A model generated the notes under the pieces. It saw nothing but the letters and a program-made list of their open reading frames with translations. It had not been told where the DNA came from and searched no databases. The position numbers and the translations under genes are program-made. From positions 62,001 to 126,000 of the forward strand of contig JADLSH010000178.1 in NCBI GenBank assembly GCA_016169945.1: DNA of 64,000 nucleotides. The letters run 5' to 3'. The first letter of the stretch is position 1. Each line of letters begins with the position of its first letter. This DNA is from Trachythela sp. YZ-2020 (Eukaryota; Cnidaria; Anthozoa; Malacalcyonacea; Clavulariidae). This document shows positions 1 to 11,325 of this stretch, piece after piece.

Positions 1-180
1 ATTTAATGCTGTTTAAGCAAATAGGAATCATTTTGAAGATTTCACTGAGTCACACGTATAGTTAGCGATAACTATTATCTACTTTGACCAACTATTTTCA
101 ACTTTTTAACGCTATTTTGATCAACTTTTTAACACAAAAATTAGTCTTGTTACTAGAAACACATGCATGCAGCAACCCCT

Positions 181-545
181 AGCCTGCTCGCAGACGTTGT
201 TAAAAACAAACGTCTGCTGAACCGCGCGCCACATCGAGTTCTGCTATATTTTTCCCTTAACCAATCAGAATTTACCTTTCAAATTCTGAAAAGTTACGTT
301 TTGCGGTATATTCAGCTTAATTAGCATAATTTTAAGTTCAATATGGAGTTCAACGAAGCTGTGAGCAAATTCTTATAATTAATTTATGCATTTTCACAAG
401 AATCACGCTTTTAAATCAGAGATTCTGATTGGACGATCAAAATAGACGTTGTGAAATTGCAGAACTCGTTCTGGCGCTCGGTTCAGCAGATGTTTGTTTT
501 TCGTCGCGCTTGGCGTGAGAAAAAACAACGTCTGCGAGCAGGCTA
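181..545. mobile_element. TIR MITE with 9-10 bp target duplication
   Basis: The left end reads agcctgctcgcagacgtt and the right end is its reverse complement. The arms stay similar inward for about 130 bp with one indel of roughly 25 bp. The host sequence agcaacccct lies immediately before (171-180) and after (546-555) the element, so the target duplication is 9 or 10 bp depending on whether the outer T/A pair belongs to the TIR. No transposase is present. That duplication length fits Mutator-like elements, but superfamily assignment is inference. The short open frame that crosses the right end is a chance ORF. Confidence 0.85.
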
Positions 546-555
546 AGCAACCCCT

Positions 556-1823
556 CACCACAGCTAAACAACGACAATTTCCAACATTATACTTAAACTT
601 TTTTCTTGCAAAATCTGCGGTGCAAAATGCAGGAAAAAGACCGTCGCAGCAGCAGTCTTTCTTCTGGAAATGGGATTCGGTAAATCAGTGGCCGTGTTTG
701 GTATCTTCGACTAAGGCATAATTTTCGCTAAAAAACAGAATTGAATTCTCCATACTCCCCCCGTCTCCCATTTATGACGCACTCAAAGGACAGCGTCATA
801 CTGTATAAGGGAACTTCTTGACATAAGTGTCTTCGTTCATCTCAAATGAGTTTGAAGGAAAACAATACTCTAATAGCTTGAAATGAAAACTGTAAGGAAA
901 CCGGGAAATATATATAGAGTTAGAAGTTAAGGGTTTTTCTCTTTCACGGGGTTTCTTGAAAGATACGCAACGGAAATATTTCTTAAGTAGTGGAAGGACT
1001 GTAGTCATAGCAACACTGACACAAAATAATACAAATTTTTAGGGTACAAAACAGGATACAAATCGGCCAAAAATAATTAAAAAATAATTGTTTTAGCTAT
1101 AGAATTCCGGAATTTATGATGTGGGTAGGTTATTATTCGTTATATGAGCTTTAAACTAATGTAAAATTCAAACTCTGTTCAAATATAACGTTACGAAATG
1201 TTCACAAAACTAAACATTTTACCGATAAAAATTCCTTTTTGAAATGAAATCAGTTTAAAATATAAGTGGAACAATGATTTCGTTCTCCTTTTAATTTAGA
1301 CCTTTTTGATCATATAAAATATACGATACTTTAACCGTAAATACATGAAAAACTATATATATAAAGCTAAAGGCACGTCGGAGTTTTTAGAACAAAAATA
1401 CATCAACACTTTCATTGTTTTAATAATATAACAAACCCTTTTTTCGTTCATTTGTCGCTTGGACTCTTCTTATCTTTTTTGCTAAAGTTAAAGCGATAAG
1501 ATCCGTCCCATAGCTCTTCCAATAAAGTCCCAAAAGCGACCTTTAATTCAGACTTTCTCACTGGCAAGTTTTTCTATAATCTCACTCACTAGTCACTCCA
1601 CTCCTGACAATCTGCCGTACTTTTGAGATCAGTGAGATGACCACCCACCAACCTTGAACCACGCGCCCGCGATTATTGATGAACTTTCTATCTCCCATGG
1701 ATTTCCTTTTTTCCGGGTGTGATAAATAACCGAGCGGAATTAGTACCCTCGCCCCGGGTATCGCCCGGAACGGCGCTTCGCCCCGTTGGCTCGGGGATAA
1801 CCCCCGCACCCCTCCAGTAGCTG
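556..1823. other. no gene recognised; GC-rich patch at its right end
   Basis: AT-rich sequence without a convincing reading frame as far as about 1640. The stretch 1640-1823 is noticeably GC-richer and open on the minus strand in two frames (1582-1809 and 1688-1918). It directly follows the Gypsy RNase H scrap on the minus strand, so it may be the rest of that retroelement, but I recognise no domain. Confidence 0.4.
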
Positions 1824-1960
1824 CTATGATGACCGGTCCTTATCCTGTGAATATGGAAGGTTGATGCCAGTAGTTGGCAGAAGAGATCGTGAGAGTGCAT
1901 CCGCATTACCTTTCTCACGACCTAGTCGATGTACGATGTAAAAATCAGACTCTTTTCAAG
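1824..1960 (-). pseudogene. Ty3/Gypsy RNase H C-terminal scrap
   Basis: The minus-strand translation contains ESDFYIVHRLGREKGNADAL followed by SR, then a proline/serine tail and a TAG stop (1824-1826). The block H-R-x-G-R-E-x-x-N-A-D-A-L-S-R is the well-known end of the RNase H domain in Ty3/Gypsy polyproteins. A stop lies seven codons upstream of this block, and no reverse transcriptase or integrase is recognisable nearby, so this is a short fragment and not a working element. The GC-rich downstream stretch to about 1580 may belong to it. The RNase H assignment rests on one motif, but that motif is very characteristic. Confidence 0.7.
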
Positions 1961-2044
1961 GAGCAGTAAAGAGCAGTAAATACTTAAGACCTTAAGACCA
2001 GTAAATACTTTCTCGGCACCTTTGGAGCTTTGGGCAGTTCGTGA

Positions 2045-3483
2045 AGTGGAATTTGTATTAGAAGACGGATTTCTGTCCAAGCTGTGAAACTTGTCTGAAA
2101 TGGGAAACTTGTCTTGATTTAAATTCGGTAAACGATGGGTTTTTCATCTCAACTTTGACGGAAAAATTAGACATGTTTCCAGTCTTATACGATTTATACC
2201 AGGGGCCGGTTGTGTCAAAGGTGGATAAATCGCTATCCGGTGGATAAGTCGCTATCCAGCGGATACATTTTATCCAGAGTAAAAATCGCGTTGTACGAAG
2301 CTTGGATAGCGCTGTCCGGCGGATAAAAATGTACTATCCGTCGGAAAAATTTATCCGAGGTCCGGAAGTGGTTTAAATCCTCTATCCAGCGGATAAACTC
2401 GAAGTTCCAAAACAAAATAGTAAATATTTCGGACGAAAGAGGGTCGGATTGAGACAGAAATGCAATAATTCTGTTTATAAGTCAACATCCTTATTTTAAT
2501 AAACATAAGTACTCACTTTTGTTATTTGGTATATTTTTTTGACTGAATATCCCATGTCGGTGGCAGTGTCGTCCGGCATTCTCCTTCAGATCCTTCTCTT
2601 TTATATAGTTTGAAAACAAGCAGTAAATTTCTCACTTTTAGTCACTTTAAAAACACGTTGAACGTACCGAAGATACAACTTGGAAAACCAAACAACATTA
2701 GGCATTAGGCAATAGACAACAAGACGGCGAATTTTGTCCGTTCGCTTTGATTAGCCAATCAAAACTTGAGAGAAAATGTTCTTAAAATTGTTATGCAAGG
2801 TCAAGGAACAAAATATTTAATGTATTCTACAGGAAAAAGTATACTCAACTCATACACTATTCAGTTTCTGCCTCTGCTGTTGTCTTCGCATAAACAAAGA
2901 TCGTGAAATGCTAGCTAGTGAATAAAAACACCACACGTACTTCACTACGTACTATGAAAATGTACAACAAAATCATACAAGTGACTATATTAATACTAGT
3001 GTCGACGGACTGAACAACCCAACAACGGGAAATTTATCGCAAGTTAATTCAAGATATGCATGGATTTTATACAAGTTAAATTATAAAGTTCACAAAAGCT
3101 CAGCAACAGCTGACGTTGAGGTAAGAAATTTCAGGAAAATCCGTTTTTTCCCGGTTAAATTTAAGCTTATCCAACGGATAGCTATCCACCCTGCTATCCG
3201 TGCTTCGTACAACGCATTTTTATCCAACGGATAGCTATCCATCGGATAGAAGATTTATCCATCGGATAGGACTTATCCACCGGATAACTTATCCACTTTT
3301 GATACAACCGGCCCCAGATGGATAAATCAAGACGGATTTCAGCTGGTAACATCAAAGAGACTGGGATTGAGGGTTTCGGAATTTTCGTGATTTATTCGTC
3401 CGATGGTCATTCATATCAGACAGAAATACATCAGACGAGTTTCCAGTCTTAGATGGAAATCTGTCTTCTAATATGAATTCACC
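2045..3483. mobile_element. outer TIR element hosting a nested MITE
   Basis: Inverted ends: on + near 2046 the sequence has attagaagacggatttctg, and near 3450-3480 its inverse (caga in place of cgga). Further inward, gtttccagtctta occurs at about 2177 and again at about 3439, in the same orientation. A second element (2202-3315) sits inside. No coding capacity is visible. I could not find a clean target duplication, so the outer limits are approximate. Confidence 0.55.
2202..3315. mobile_element. nested MITE rich in short TATCC/GGATA palindromes
   Basis: The left end starts ggggccggttgtgtcaaag and the right end is the inverse (tttgatacaaccggcccc). Inside both ends are runs of short palindromes of the form TATCC-N3-GGATA (for example tatccggtggata), about ten in total, so each arm can fold locally as well as pair with the other. 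No transposase. The middle (about 2420-3140) is plain AT-rich sequence. Non-autonomous DNA transposon; superfamily not determined. Confidence 0.75.
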
Positions 3484-4198
3484 TAAAATTAATGACTACT
3501 TGGGTGAATTGGACTAGGTCACATGTCTGGGTAATACACTGGTGTATCAAAAAAGGTAAATCCAGTTTCGTACAATATGATTCAATTTAAAGTGGCAAGT
3601 CGAAATCGAGATTCTGCACCATTGGAAAACGAGTGCAAACTTATTGGTTGAGTATGGAAATTATTCTCTTTTCGAATCTAAATTTAAGAATAATCAAATT
3701 TTGGTGAATTTAAGATGGTTTAACTCCCCATTTAACAACAACATTTTGTGGTTAAAACATTTGATGAAACTGGAAGTTGGCAGAGAACTTGCAATGCCTA
3801 ATGTTTCCCACATAGGCAACATCCATTTGGGCAAATGTTCAGAAATTGAAATTATTCATAGGCACAGAAGTGGAAAAATGTGTTTTCGAGCAGCAGTTTC
3901 AAATTGTATCATAGTTGCCAACTTTTGTTCGCAATGATACACGTAAGGTATCATTTGACAGATAAAGACTTCATTTATACAAAAAAGGTAAATCTATAAA
4001 ATGAATACCTAATTACGCAATGTACTTTATATTCCAAAGTTGGATTGCATATACTGATCAACTGACTCACTGCACTTTAATAACATATTGTATTAATAGT
4101 TGTCGCTGATTTGTCAGTGGCAAATTGTTAACTGCCTGTAACAATTAATCCTTAATTGCAACAAAATATCAGAGTAGGCTATTACATTTAATACCTGT
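3484..4198. other. no gene recognised
   Basis: Contains an open frame of 97 codons on + (3644-3937) with no motif I recognise and no codon-bias support. Most likely non-coding. Confidence 0.4.
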
Positions 4199-4218
4199 AC
4201 CCGAAAAATACAATAAGA

Positions 4219-4256
4219 ACTTTGACGTTTCAAGCAAAGGACCTTCGTCTGGAAGT
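4219..4256 (-). ncRNA. degenerate PLE hammerhead-like motif
   Basis: Reading the minus strand, the order is CAGACGA, a short stem-loop, then GAAAC and GTC. A hammerhead core needs CUGANGA and GAAA; here the second base is A where the rule asks for U, so self-cleavage is unlikely. Related to copies at 4945, 27951 and 52391. Confidence 0.5.
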
Positions 4257-4630
4257 TAGTAGAATGGGTGGGGGGAAAAACATGTGCTTTTATAGTGAAT
4301 ACAAAAGGGATCATGTGATAAAAAATAAACCAATCAGATGGATTTAATCAAAACAAACTATAAACAAAATATGAAAATCACATTACAAAATATATTAGCA
4401 TGTAAGGAGAAGCAAACAAAACAAGAAAGTCAGAAATTGAGGAACTATATATGAGATGAGGTGAGATGCAGAGTATCTGCTGATGGCAGGCATAAACAGA
4501 TGAGATAGGAGTTCAGTGTAAGAGAAGCACTCATTAATGCTGTGATGATGAATGGTACCAATGGGAAATGAGACGCATTTCTTAATTGCCTTTTGCTGCT
4601 ATCATTACTGCCAAAAATGGGACACAGAGC

Positions 4631-4900
4631 TCAAATATTCATATCTGAAACACTGTGATTGCCAGTGTTGAAACGTCTGGCAACAGGTAGTTTACCATCA
4701 ATGTTAGCGAGAGCACAACAATGCTCACGAAACTTTATCCTTAAATATCTTCCAGTTTCACCAATGTTGAGCATGACACATTTAATGCATGAAATACCGT
4801 AGATGAGATGAGAAGAGATGCATGTGAAATGGTGCTTAGATTTTGGTGCCGAACTTGTAGTGGAAGAATCTATATACTTACAGGTTTTATACAGCTTCAC
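4631..4900 (-). pseudogene. PLE GIY-YIG endonuclease remnant
   Basis: The 89-codon open frame carries LIYGISCIKC, then NIGETGRYL, REH, and PVARRFNTGNHS. This matches the C-terminal GIY-YIG nuclease of Penelope-like elements: LIYGI stands for the GIY strand, NIG for the YIG strand, and the C-x-x-C between them is typical of PLEs. It should nick target DNA to prime reverse transcription. The frame ends shortly after SDMNI, before the conserved C-terminal E-x-x-L-I region, and no reverse transcriptase precedes it. This is a dead fragment. Family assignment is firm from the motif order. Confidence 0.8.
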
Positions 4901-4944
4901 ACCACAAGGAAAGGTGCTCCTCTCATCTCATGTATTCTACTTAC

Positions 4945-4985
4945 TTCCAGACGAAGGGCCTTGGCTCGAAACGTTGAAGTTCCTA
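4945..4985 (+). ncRNA. PLE hammerhead-like motif, inverted copy
   Basis: Plus strand: ccagacgaagggcc, then ttggctcgaaacg. Stem II (GGGCC/GGCTC) is still pairable and GAAA (4968-4971) is intact, but the first core box reads CAGACGA where the rule asks for CUGANGA. Probably inactive. Confidence 0.5.
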
Positions 4986-5000
4986 TTGTATTTTCCCGGT

Positions 5001-6229
5001 AGTTTTACACTACAGTCAACTGCCAAATCGTCGTTATTCTCTACCCACACTGGCACCGTACGTTCGAAATACCTGTACCCCCTGACGAGAAGTTCGATTT
5101 CCAAGGAATTAAGTTGATTAATCAATTTTTCCAGACGTGTAATTGAAGAACATGTGAGAAAATTGCTGTTTCCAGAGGGGTTAAAGTGTAAAATAGCACT
5201 TCCGATGGGGGTTGAAGATTCTTCCAGAGGGGTCAGTTACACAGATTTTTTTACATTCCAGAGGGGTAAAAATCATGAAAAGCAGCGGCCCTCGACCAGG
5301 GGGGGGGGTATATTTTTAAATGCAAAAGCACATTTCACATAAAATGGTTGCTGGCGCATATCTTTTGCAAGACTTGCAAGGCGATATAGAAATATGAAGA
5401 AATTCCTTCATGGTCAAAACTAACCTTAACCCTGCTCGGGCCTTTTAATGGCAGATGTAGTCCATCGATATCTTTACGGTTCGTTTCGATTAACATCTTC
5501 CAGAGGCACTGATTCCATATTCTTTCCACAGCTTTGCTATAATGTGCTTGTACTTCATGTGATTGGAATATAATCACAGAATAGACATGGGTCCAAAACA
5601 TTATAAACTAATATGGCGAAACTTGTATTTCATAAATTGAAATGAGTATATCGTCGTTATTTTATGGTGGATGTCATTGAAATTTTCAGGACGTACTAAA
5701 TAAAGGTAGATTATTCATTTTATTTTAATAAAAGCGTATTTAATGATTTTAAACGCATTGCTATGTGCTGTTTTGGGACCGGGGACCCGAAAAGGCCGAA
5801 AGTCATCCGATGGATATACATGTTATTTTTCTGAGTGTTGCTTGAATTGCAACTATTATTCGACTTAGCTTGAATAAAAATACGTCATATCTTTTTTTAG
5901 ATGGCACTAGGTTGAACTTTTTAAATTTCAGGCGCATATTTATACTGTATGGTAGCGTTAATATACCAGTCGTACCACTAAACACAATAATCATATACCT
6001 GATCAATGAAAGGGGCTTCTTTTCTTCCTTAACAAAAAAGTTTTTGGACTAAACTCAGTTAACTACGCGATTTGAATCCATTTTCACCAGAGCTGGCTTA
6101 CAATTTTTAACTTTGATAACTTTGATTGCTGGATAACGGTAAAATATTTGTTCACATCTATCAAGCAATTGATGGAGCAGACTAACTTGCTAGAAGTTAC
6201 AGTTCATGACCCAAAATTGCAAAACACTA
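5001..6229. other. no gene recognised
   Basis: AT-rich, with a run of ten G at 5300-5309. The 88-codon minus-strand frame at 5335-5601 has no recognised motif. Confidence 0.4.
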
Positions 6230-6620
6230 ATCTCATGTACATTTACACAGTGTAGCACCATCTTAATGACTTCACCTGAGCTAGACTAAGCTCCAAAATA
6301 TTACATTAAAACTGTGTTGGCTGCACAGCTCAGTCTAGAATGCATTGGTCTTGTAAACCAGAGGTTGTGGGTTGCATTCTCACTGTGGTCAAGTTGATTT
6401 TTCAGCTTGCCCGGTGTAGATTTACTCAGTGTAGCAACATCTTAGTAAGTTCACCTGTGTATGATTACCATCAACATTAGATTTAACACGAGTCTTGTAT
6501 CTTACAGTTCAGTTCTTCTGTACTCTGGTGTAAAAGATATTAAGCAATATAGCTTTAAGTAAACTGTTTTGGCAACACAGCATATTGTCCAGTGTGCATG
6601 GTTAAAGATGCGCTACCTTC
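6230..6620 (+). mobile_element. cluster of tRNA-Thr-derived SINE copies
   Basis: A tRNA-like head at 6317-6391 is followed by a body in which ttactcagtgtagcaacat (from about 6421) repeats, with changes, a block at about 6241 (ttacacagtgtagcaccatc). Both are followed by cttagtaagttcacctg or a close variant. A third, more decayed head (ttttggcaacacagca) starts near 6565. The arrangement is best read as two or three head-to-tail SINE copies, the first 5'-truncated. tRNA-headed SINEs are transcribed by RNA polymerase III and moved by LINE machinery. Confidence 0.65.
6317..6391 (+). tRNA. tRNA-Thr(TGT)-like SINE head, not a functional tRNA
   Basis: The central part aligns with a tRNA anticodon arm: cttgtaa flanked by tggt and accagagg, giving anticodon TGT (threonine). 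An A-box-like cagctcagtctaga lies upstream. A B-box-like ggttgcattct is degraded relative to GGTTCGAATCC. The acceptor ends do not pair well and there is a body downstream, so it is a SINE head and not a cellular tRNA gene. Confidence 0.6.
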
Positions 6621-7872
6621 AAATATTTGCTGTCCTTCTTTTTAGTGATGGAAAGTTCACGATTGGTAAATTTTAAGTTGTAGTAAATGCACAGCCTCAA
6701 AAACAATTTTTGTACTAATTCCAATGGAAATTCATCACAGCATTTAAATGGTATAGCATCAGTGTTGAGATTATTGGACTTTTTGGATTGTTGGACATTT
6801 TGTATTGTTGTACTGAATTTTTGTGGATGAAAGTTTTTAAAGATATAAAACCAGTTTTCCTCTAGCGATAGCGATTTTCAACTCGGTATTCTGGAACTAG
6901 TTGAACGAAGAAATAAAAAAGTCGTTTCGCGCAAAAAAATTGCTTAATGGAAAATCGGCGTAGATATCCGCTAGTAAGAAGAATAGGTATGAAAAGAGTA
7001 AAATATTTATAAATACATTGATATTGATTCTCCAATAATTGAACGATTTTATCATTTATTAGATTTATGTCATTACGCCTAGTTTCCCGTTGAGTACGAC
7101 ATCGGTTGTAGTCATTACGGATTGATAACGTAGGTCAAGTACTCAATAGAGGTTTGGAAGTTTCTAATCGATTCTGATTTTATGGAAAAATAGTCGACAA
7201 GTCAATGTAGCATTTTGAAACAGTTAAAAAATCGATCAACTGCCATATTTTAAGGCAAACAATAACATAGGTATGTTGCACAAATATAAATGAACTTGAA
7301 TATAGAATAACTTTCAAACATATAATTCACATAAGAGTCTGAAACAAGATTGAGATCTTGCATTCCAGTTTGAACCATACCAAACTAAAATCAAATTAAA
7401 ATGTGTTTTTTTACATTTTTGGACTTACACAACTTGTACACAATAGAAAAAAACTAGATATCAAAGTTTCATTTACTTGGTTTACTGTAAAAAAAACACT
7501 TCGACTTGCATGCACCAAATTCAGATTTTGTTGCAAGTTGAAACCATTTTTATTGCCTGTTATATTACTCTGCCAACAAGTCTTAATAACTAAGGTGATA
7601 GCAACAAAAATATACTTGGTGCTAAATGTAACATAAACTTGAGTAACAGAAAAAATTCTCATCTTCAGATTATTTTTCCCTTCATTGTAGAGTAAACTGT
7701 TAACACAATCTTAAAAACTAGAGTGTATATTAGAATCTTCTCACCGATTTATAATTAAAACTGTCATCAAAATAAATCAGGTCTTTCATTGTCTGTTTTG
7801 TAAATTATGTCCCTTGATTGATCCCAGCATTGATCTTTAAAACTATTTTTCCAATATTAACGAACAGTCATC
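6621..7872. other. no gene recognised
   Basis: AT-rich. Overlapping frames of 77 and 83 codons on opposite strands (7403-7662) carry no motif; mutual shadows are likely. Confidence 0.4.
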
Positions 7873-8697
7873 AGGGACCGGTCAATAATAATGGGAGGGG
7901 CGATGGTGGGTGAGAAAAGGGGGGCGGTCTCTATTATTTTTAGCCTAAATGGGGGCGGCCTCAAACCCAAAAATATGTGCCAGGAGGCTACTTGAAGTGT
8001 TTATCTGAAACCATACAACAAGAAATTCACCATGTACAATACATCAATAGATGCAATATGGATGACTTCATACTCGTATACATGCAATATACAATGCACT
8101 ATACATACTTCACACTGTCCATAATACTTGTGAATATAACATGTTCCTGTTTAGTATTACCAATATTATTGTATTTTAGACTTGGTGGTTACATTAAGGT
8201 TTAAGACAGAATAAAATAATAAAAGGACCGCTTTGTGCTTGATGGGTAAAGAGAGCTAACTGCTTTTTACCCAGAGGGGTCTTTTTGACAAGTAAAATTG
8301 TCTTGTGTGTATAGAGTAAAATCATCTGGCACGAGGTAGAGTAAAAAATAAAAGTTGGCTTCTTTTTTGTTAGTCGCCAATGAGAGGCTTTGTTTACAAA
8401 CCTGGTCGTGAATTTCACTTTGTAATTTGTTCGCATCGGTTGCAAATTTCTCAGAACAATCTCCCAATCGAAATGCGTGACAATATTGCAATGTTGCTCG
8501 CAACGGAATACGGGATTCGACTGTAATATGTTATTAAAAAATAGATTGTGTAAAGCTTGAAATGGGGGGTCTGAAATATTCGATATGGAATTTGGGGGTG
8601 TCTTGAAAATATATGTCTTGCTGTTGGTGGCGGTCTCTAGAAAAAGAGTTTTCTAACCCACCGCCCACCCCCTCCCATTATTAATGACCGGTTCCTA
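7873..8697. mobile_element. MITE with ACCGGTC ends
   Basis: The left end agggaccggtcaataataat mirrors the right end attattaatgaccggttcct. Past the ends, gggaggggc and gatggtgggt continue the mirror (cccacc and ccctccc on the right), giving arms of at least 45 bp. The interior holds two short open frames (7977-8204 +, 8194-8445 -) without known domains. No target duplication is obvious. Non-autonomous DNA transposon. Confidence 0.75.
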
Positions 8698-9950
8698 AGG
8701 TCATAGGAGGCCTTGTGATACCAAATTCGTAAAGCCACAGCCAAAGGATTTTTCCAATAGGTTAAAGTCAAGATATTATCCCCAAAATTTATTTTTGAAG
8801 ACGAAGTAGATAGCGATTTCTTTCGTATCTCAGTATTCTTTTATATTAAACCATTGCAGGCCAATATGCCAAGTTAATATTTAATTGCTCTTGGCGAGTA
8901 CCGTCAATTCGTCAAAGCTTGATCACAGATTCACAGAAAGTTCTATGAAATAGTTTATTTCCTTCATTGCCCATGGCGTGTACGTCCTTAATCCTTTTAT
9001 ATACCGTGAAATATCACCAACTTATCACTCAAAACATATCGTACGGCGAAGACTAAGCTCACAGAAGCTATATAACTTGTATGACAATGTATGACAATGG
9101 CCAAATTCCACGATTAAATTCGTTTCTCATCCTCATAGTGACAATTAAACCAAAGAACAGTCTTTTCCTTATAATATTTCAAAGTATCCTAAGTTTCACT
9201 TGGATACATAAAAACCTAGAGCACTTTTAGTGGCTCTATTTCGTATTCCGCCATACTAACTCCTATAAAATTTCCTCTAGTTTGGTTGCTTTCAATATGG
9301 CGGCCGCAACGGAAGTCGGCTGACATTCTGGCACACTTTTTACCCCGAAGTGGCGAGCTTCTGCTCATGTCTATTCTGTGATATAATGACAGGTTGCTCT
9401 AGTGCTTCCACTCTCGAAAAAATTATTTCCTTCTCAACCGCTCTAAATAGTTTTTTTCTTGACAAAATTTCCTTATATATTTCCAAATATTTTGGAATTT
9501 CCTTCTCCTTTTTTTTTTCTTGTGAATTTTGAATAGAATTAAGGAATGTTAGTTGGTATTTTACGTATTTAACCTAACGATTCGAGTTTTAAAACATATT
9601 ATATCATCATGGAGGTTAAAAGCATCATGGAGGTTGCTGGGGAGGAGTTGTCAAAGCCTCAAAGGAGATGACATTCCCTAAAGTAGTAGTCGTGATAAAA
9701 TGTTCTCAGCATTGATTATTTTTATAATATTAAAATGTCTGAGTTGTGATATAATAGGGGGTCTGGGGATATTCCCCAGAAAATTTCAGATTTTGTATTC
9801 TCCAGGACAGCATTTCTTGCATTCTCTGAATCGAATTTACTTCGAGATTGGCGTATTCTTAGGATTAATTAGAAATAAGGTAATTTTCTTCTTAATTCCT
9901 TCCTGACATAAAAATTTCCTTCCAATTTCCACACAGGAAATTCCGACTAC
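8698..9950. other. no gene recognised
   Basis: Non-coding AT-rich DNA. Around 9297-9306 a caatatggcggccgc motif resembles a YY1-type site, but there is no associated exon. 9420-9540 is T/C-rich low-complexity sequence. Confidence 0.4.
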
Positions 9951-10444
9951 ATAGCAAACAGATCAAAATTGAGAAAAGAGCGACCTAAAAATTACTCAAT
10001 AACATTGTACAATGCCCTGATTTTGCCTGTTCTTGATTATGCGGATATAGTGTGGGGTGATAAGAACAATACTGTACTTATGAACACGTTGCAGATTGTT
10101 CAGAACAAAGCCGCTAAAGCAATCTTTGATGTTCCTTATGATTCTTCTTCGACGGAAGCCTTACAAACCTTGGGGTGGAACAAACTGAACCAAAGGCGCA
10201 AGTTCCATAGATGTGTTGCAGTTTATAAACTTATGAACAATTTAATTGATTTAGATTCTAAATTTTTACTGAACAAAGATGTTCATACATATAATACTAG
10301 ACTCAAATCTGATGCACATTTAGATAAAGTTAAGAGGAACGCTTCTGCTACCATTCCTTAAATGATTGGAATTCTTTACCATTAGAATTGTGAAACTTGG
10401 AAACATTAGCTAATTTCAAAGCTAGTTTAACTTATTGCATGTAA
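9951..10444 (+). pseudogene. LINE ORF2 C-terminal part
   Basis: The frame from 9951 encodes the post-catalytic thumb/C-terminal region of a Jockey-superfamily LINE protein: YNALILPVLDYADIVWG, then LQIVQNKAAKAI, EALQTLGW and RRKFHRCVAVYKLMN. The frame closes at 10361. A one-base shift resumes the family pattern (WNSLPLEL, a TGA, then NLETLANFKASL) and ends at a TAA at 10442-10444, so there is one frameshift and one stop. Catalytic motifs would lie upstream and are missing. Its sequence differs from the LINE at 60.5-63.7 kb, so it is a second family. Confidence 0.8.
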
Positions 10445-10660
10445 TTTCTACTCCATATAGTGTGTTTAACTGCAGTTCAACTTATTGCATGTAATTTCCA
10501 CTTGTATATAGATTCTATGTAGTGTAATTTTTTCTTATAAAAACATATTGTAATATCTATATACGTAGGACCCCGTTGAAAAACTCCTTGGAGATATGGG
10601 CTCCCTGCTTAAATATTATAATAAAAAAAATAATAAAAATAAATAAAAATAAAAAAACAA
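9951..10660 (+). mobile_element. 5'-truncated L2/CR1-like LINE copy
   Basis: Reverse transcriptase C-terminus (9951-10444), then a 3' UTR and an A/T-rich tail of AATAAAA-type repeats (10617-10660). The UTR end (ggaccccgttgaaaaactcc, then cttggagatatgggctccc) is of the kind seen at L2/CR1-type 3' ends. 5' truncation is the normal outcome of target-primed reverse transcription. Confidence 0.75.
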
Positions 10661-11227
10661 TGTTCATTTCGAAACAAAACCGTGCTCCGAGATCCAAATA
10701 TTTGCCCATCAAAAGAGGGTATTTTTGCGATGAAAAAAATGTGACTTGCATTTTCGATTTCTGTTAACTTAATTGACTAAAGTCAATTTGACTTTAGAGA
10801 TATGATATCAAGCTAGTGCATACTTTTCCATTCGGGGAGTCAAAACGTCTGGACCATTGATCTCTGGAAATCACATCGACTCACCAGGAAAATCGTGATG
10901 CAGAAATTGTTCATTTTTTCGTTTTGCAAGTGTTCACACGTTGTAAGACCTTGTAAGGTTTAAAGATTTTCTTGGTAATTTTCTTCTTTTATTGACATCA
11001 AATAAAGCCATGTTTTTTTATTGTAACGGCGTCTTTTTGGCGTTGAAAGTAGCACCAAAAAATTTCAAAAATCGAACATCTAAGCACCACAAGATGGCAG
11101 CCGCCGGCTTCAATGATTAATCAAGCGTGCGATCAGTGCCGGTTTCCTAAGGTACGAAGTATAGTATAGGAAAGTATATTCATTATGTCAAAGCAGTATT
11201 CTAAAGTGGACCGCGTTCCGTCTGTAG
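10661..11227. other. no gene recognised
   Basis: Contains a short palindrome (gactaaagtcaatttgacttt, 10777-10797). At 11091-11105, caagatggcagccgcc is a YY1-like match without a following reading frame. Confidence 0.4.
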
Positions 11228-11325
11228 ACTTGTTCCAAGTCCCTCTTTCTGCGTAGGCCCACTATATTGTAAGTGGGCCCACGCAGAAAGTGGGCCCACG
11301 CAGAAAGTGGGACTTGGAGCAAGTC
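11228..11325. repeat. compact hairpin with internal 22-bp tandem
   Basis: agacttgttccaagtccc with ctttctgcg on the left mirrors cgcagaaagtgggacttgg with agcaagtct on the right. On the right side the block gtgggcccacgcagaaa is present twice in tandem. The whole stretch can fold into one imperfect stem. No target duplication is seen, so it may be a tiny MITE or a repair product. Confidence 0.6.

Larger units (their letters stand above)
4199..5000 (-). mobile_element. truncated Penelope-like element between inverted ends
   Basis: A GIY-YIG endonuclease remnant lies on the minus strand (4631-4900). It is bracketed by two copies of a hammerhead-like terminal motif in opposite orientations: minus at 4219-4256 and plus at 4945-4985. 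Both ends carry caataagaac or its inverse just outside the motif. The reverse transcriptase part is absent. Inverted terminal pieces are a known arrangement in PLEs; the same architecture recurs at 52.3-54.8 kb. Confidence 0.7.

Noticed and set aside
6317..6391. Functional tRNA-Thr gene
   Set aside because: Acceptor stem and B box are degraded and a SINE body follows.
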